Part shown: in pieces, positions 36,734 through 37,767 of the stretch
Numbering within the stretch: the stretch's first letter is position 1
How the letters are laid out: each line of letters starts with the position of its first letter
Assembly: GCA_016209155.1 (NCBI GenBank)
Contig: JACQWU010000323.1
Coordinates: forward strand, 1-37,767
Source of the DNA: Candidatus Desantisiibacteriota bacterium
GTDB lineage: Bacteria; JACRDZ01
Direction of reading: 5' to 3'
DNA length: 37,767 bases
The notes under the pieces: model-generated
Databases searched by the model: none
What the model saw: the letters and a program-made list of their open reading frames with translations, nothing else
What the model was told of the DNA's origin: nothing
Translations under genes and position numbers: made by a program

Positions 36734-37585
36734 TTATATTGTTTTTTGCAGAAACTCTTTTATTTTTTCATATCTCTGTTCATTATCAACCTCTTTATCT
36801 GTAAATCCAGTTTCAAAAGTATCTCTTAATTTCTGATAAAATATACCTGTTGGGATTTTGCTGTCAGCGTTATAATCCCACTCTCTTATTTTTTCCAAGG
36901 CCTTTGAATAATCATCTTTCTGATGATCTTTTAATTCATAAATCCGTTCGCCATAATACTCATAGAGGTTAAAAAATGTCACGCATACCTGCAATACGTC
37001 AACCAAAGAAAATCCTTTATGAATGATTGCTTCCTTGAAATTTTTTTTCAAGAGGTTTAATCCGAATGAAGTTCCCCTGGCCAAAAACGTAGCTCCGCCA
37101 GCTAACATCAAATGAAGAGGATTCAAAGGCAATTCTTTTGTACCTTTGGGTGTAGAACGGCCGTGAAAATCAAACGGAGAAGTCGGAGTGTATTGTCCGG
37201 TTGTCAATCCATAAACACGGTTATTATGAACGATCATTGTTATATCAATATTTCTCTTTGCGGCGAAGATCAGATGTTCCATCCCCTCACCGTAGGCATC
37301 ACCATCCCCCGCGAAAACAATTACCTTCGTACTCGGTTTCGCAATTTTAATCCCTTCCGCCACAGGCAAGGTTCTGCCGTGAAGCGAATAAAAACTATTA
37401 AGGTTTAGGTAGTCAACAATTTTCGCATGACAACCTATCCCTGAAACCAAAACAATATTTTCCGATGGACAGCCCTCAGAGATCAACTCGTTAATAACAA
37501 CCTTAATCGCTGTTAATATCGCGAAGTTCCCGCAGCCTATGCACCATGTATTTTGAGTTTTTGTTACAATATTTTGCTGATTCAT
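36734..37585 (-). CDS. 2-oxoacid:ferredoxin oxidoreductase, beta subunit
   Basis: Thiamine-diphosphate subunit of 283 residues. It takes part in oxidative decarboxylation of a 2-oxoacid (2-oxoglutarate, pyruvate or branched-chain type) to an acyl-CoA with reduction of ferredoxin, or the reverse. It has CIGCGN (C15, C18), the TPP motif GDGD at 93-96 with NN at 121-122, and the block YGLTTGQYTPTSP typical of KorB/VorB-type subunits. AAGGAAG precedes the ATG. The alpha subunit is expected upstream, but the gene tail beginning 89 bases away does not look like one. The substrate cannot be read from sequence. Confidence 0.9.
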   Translation of the reverse strand: MNQQNIVTKTQNTWCIGCGNFAILTAIKVVINELISEGCPSENIVLVSGIGCHAKIVDYLNLNSFYSLHGRTLPVAEGIKIAKPSTKVIVFAGDGDAYGEGMEHLIFAAKRNIDITMIVHNNRVYGLTTGQYTPTSPFDFHGRSTPKGTKELPLNPLHLMLAGGATFLARGTSFGLNLLKKNFKEAIIHKGFSLVDVLQVCVTFFNLYEYYGERIYELKDHQKDDYSKALEKIREWDYNADSKIPTGIFYQKLRDTFETGFTDKEVDNEQRYEKIKEFLQKTI

Positions 37586-37674
37586 TATTAAACTTCCTTA
37601 AATTATCTTCTTGACTTTATCCCTATTTTGCAGAAACCCCTTGTAAACATTAGAGTTTTATTTTTTCATGGGCA

Positions 37675-37767
37675 CTACATTTTTTCTATAATATAAGGAG
37701 TTAACTTATAATCTACCTCCATAAGATGATATATTTTTCTAGCATCTTGAGATATTCTCGAAGGTAA
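37675..37767 (-). CDS. C-terminal end of a gene running off the window
   Basis: An open frame enters from the right edge and ends in TAG after 30 codons (ending YKLTPYIIEKM). It shares the strand of the oxidoreductase beta subunit and stops 89 bases before its start. I do not recognise the family; it does not resemble the usual C-terminus of an oxidoreductase alpha subunit. It may be a real gene end or chance. Confidence 0.3.
   Translation of the reverse strand, partial: LPSRISQDARKIYHLMEVDYKLTPYIIEKM

Overview
The window is an AT-rich bacterial segment of about 38 kb. A lipoprotein signal peptide, a UvrA with TTG start, several GTG starts and many short palindromic repeats fit an uncultivated Gram-negative-type bacterium. 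Nothing in the sequence lets me name a phylum with confidence.

Left part (1-24305): one strand-coherent biosynthetic block on the minus strand, read from right to left. The order is a PfaD-type trans-acting enoyl reductase, a donor acyl carrier protein, a ketosynthase whose active-site Cys is Ser, a PksH-like enoyl-CoA hydratase, and a 6610-residue trans-AT polyketide synthase. The synthase has four modules: KS-(AT remnant)-DH-KR-MT-ACP, KS-DH-KR-ACP, KS-DH-KR-MT-ACP and KS-ACP. Only the last ACP carries the Trp six residues after the phosphopantetheine Ser that marks beta-branching ACPs. This matches the ACP, KS-Ser and ECH1 genes encoded just upstream. The HMG-CoA synthase-like enzyme, the decarboxylating ECH2, the trans-AT, a loading module and a thioesterase are not in the window, so this is an internal piece of a larger cluster. 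I infer a chain segment with three successive double bonds, two of them C-methylated, followed by a beta-branched position.

Middle part (24306-26340): about 2 kb rich in repeats. Two 160-bp MITE-like elements, about 96% identical and in opposite orientation, flank a NarL/LuxR-type response regulator whose phospho-accepting Asp is replaced by Glu. Other inverted repeats are nested here, and a possible leader with a 20-codon ORF precedes the polyketide operon.

Right part (26341-37767): a BrnT-type toxin and ribbon-helix-helix antitoxin pair with its own promoter and operator; a minus-strand operon uvrA - pmbA/tldE - DUF4175-like membrane protein; a 187-bp element with perfect 28-bp terminal inverted repeats; a consensus promoter with a 48-codon ORF and terminator; a secreted beta-helix lipoprotein; and a 2-oxoacid:ferredoxin oxidoreductase beta subunit convergent with it, preceded by the end of a gene that runs off the window.
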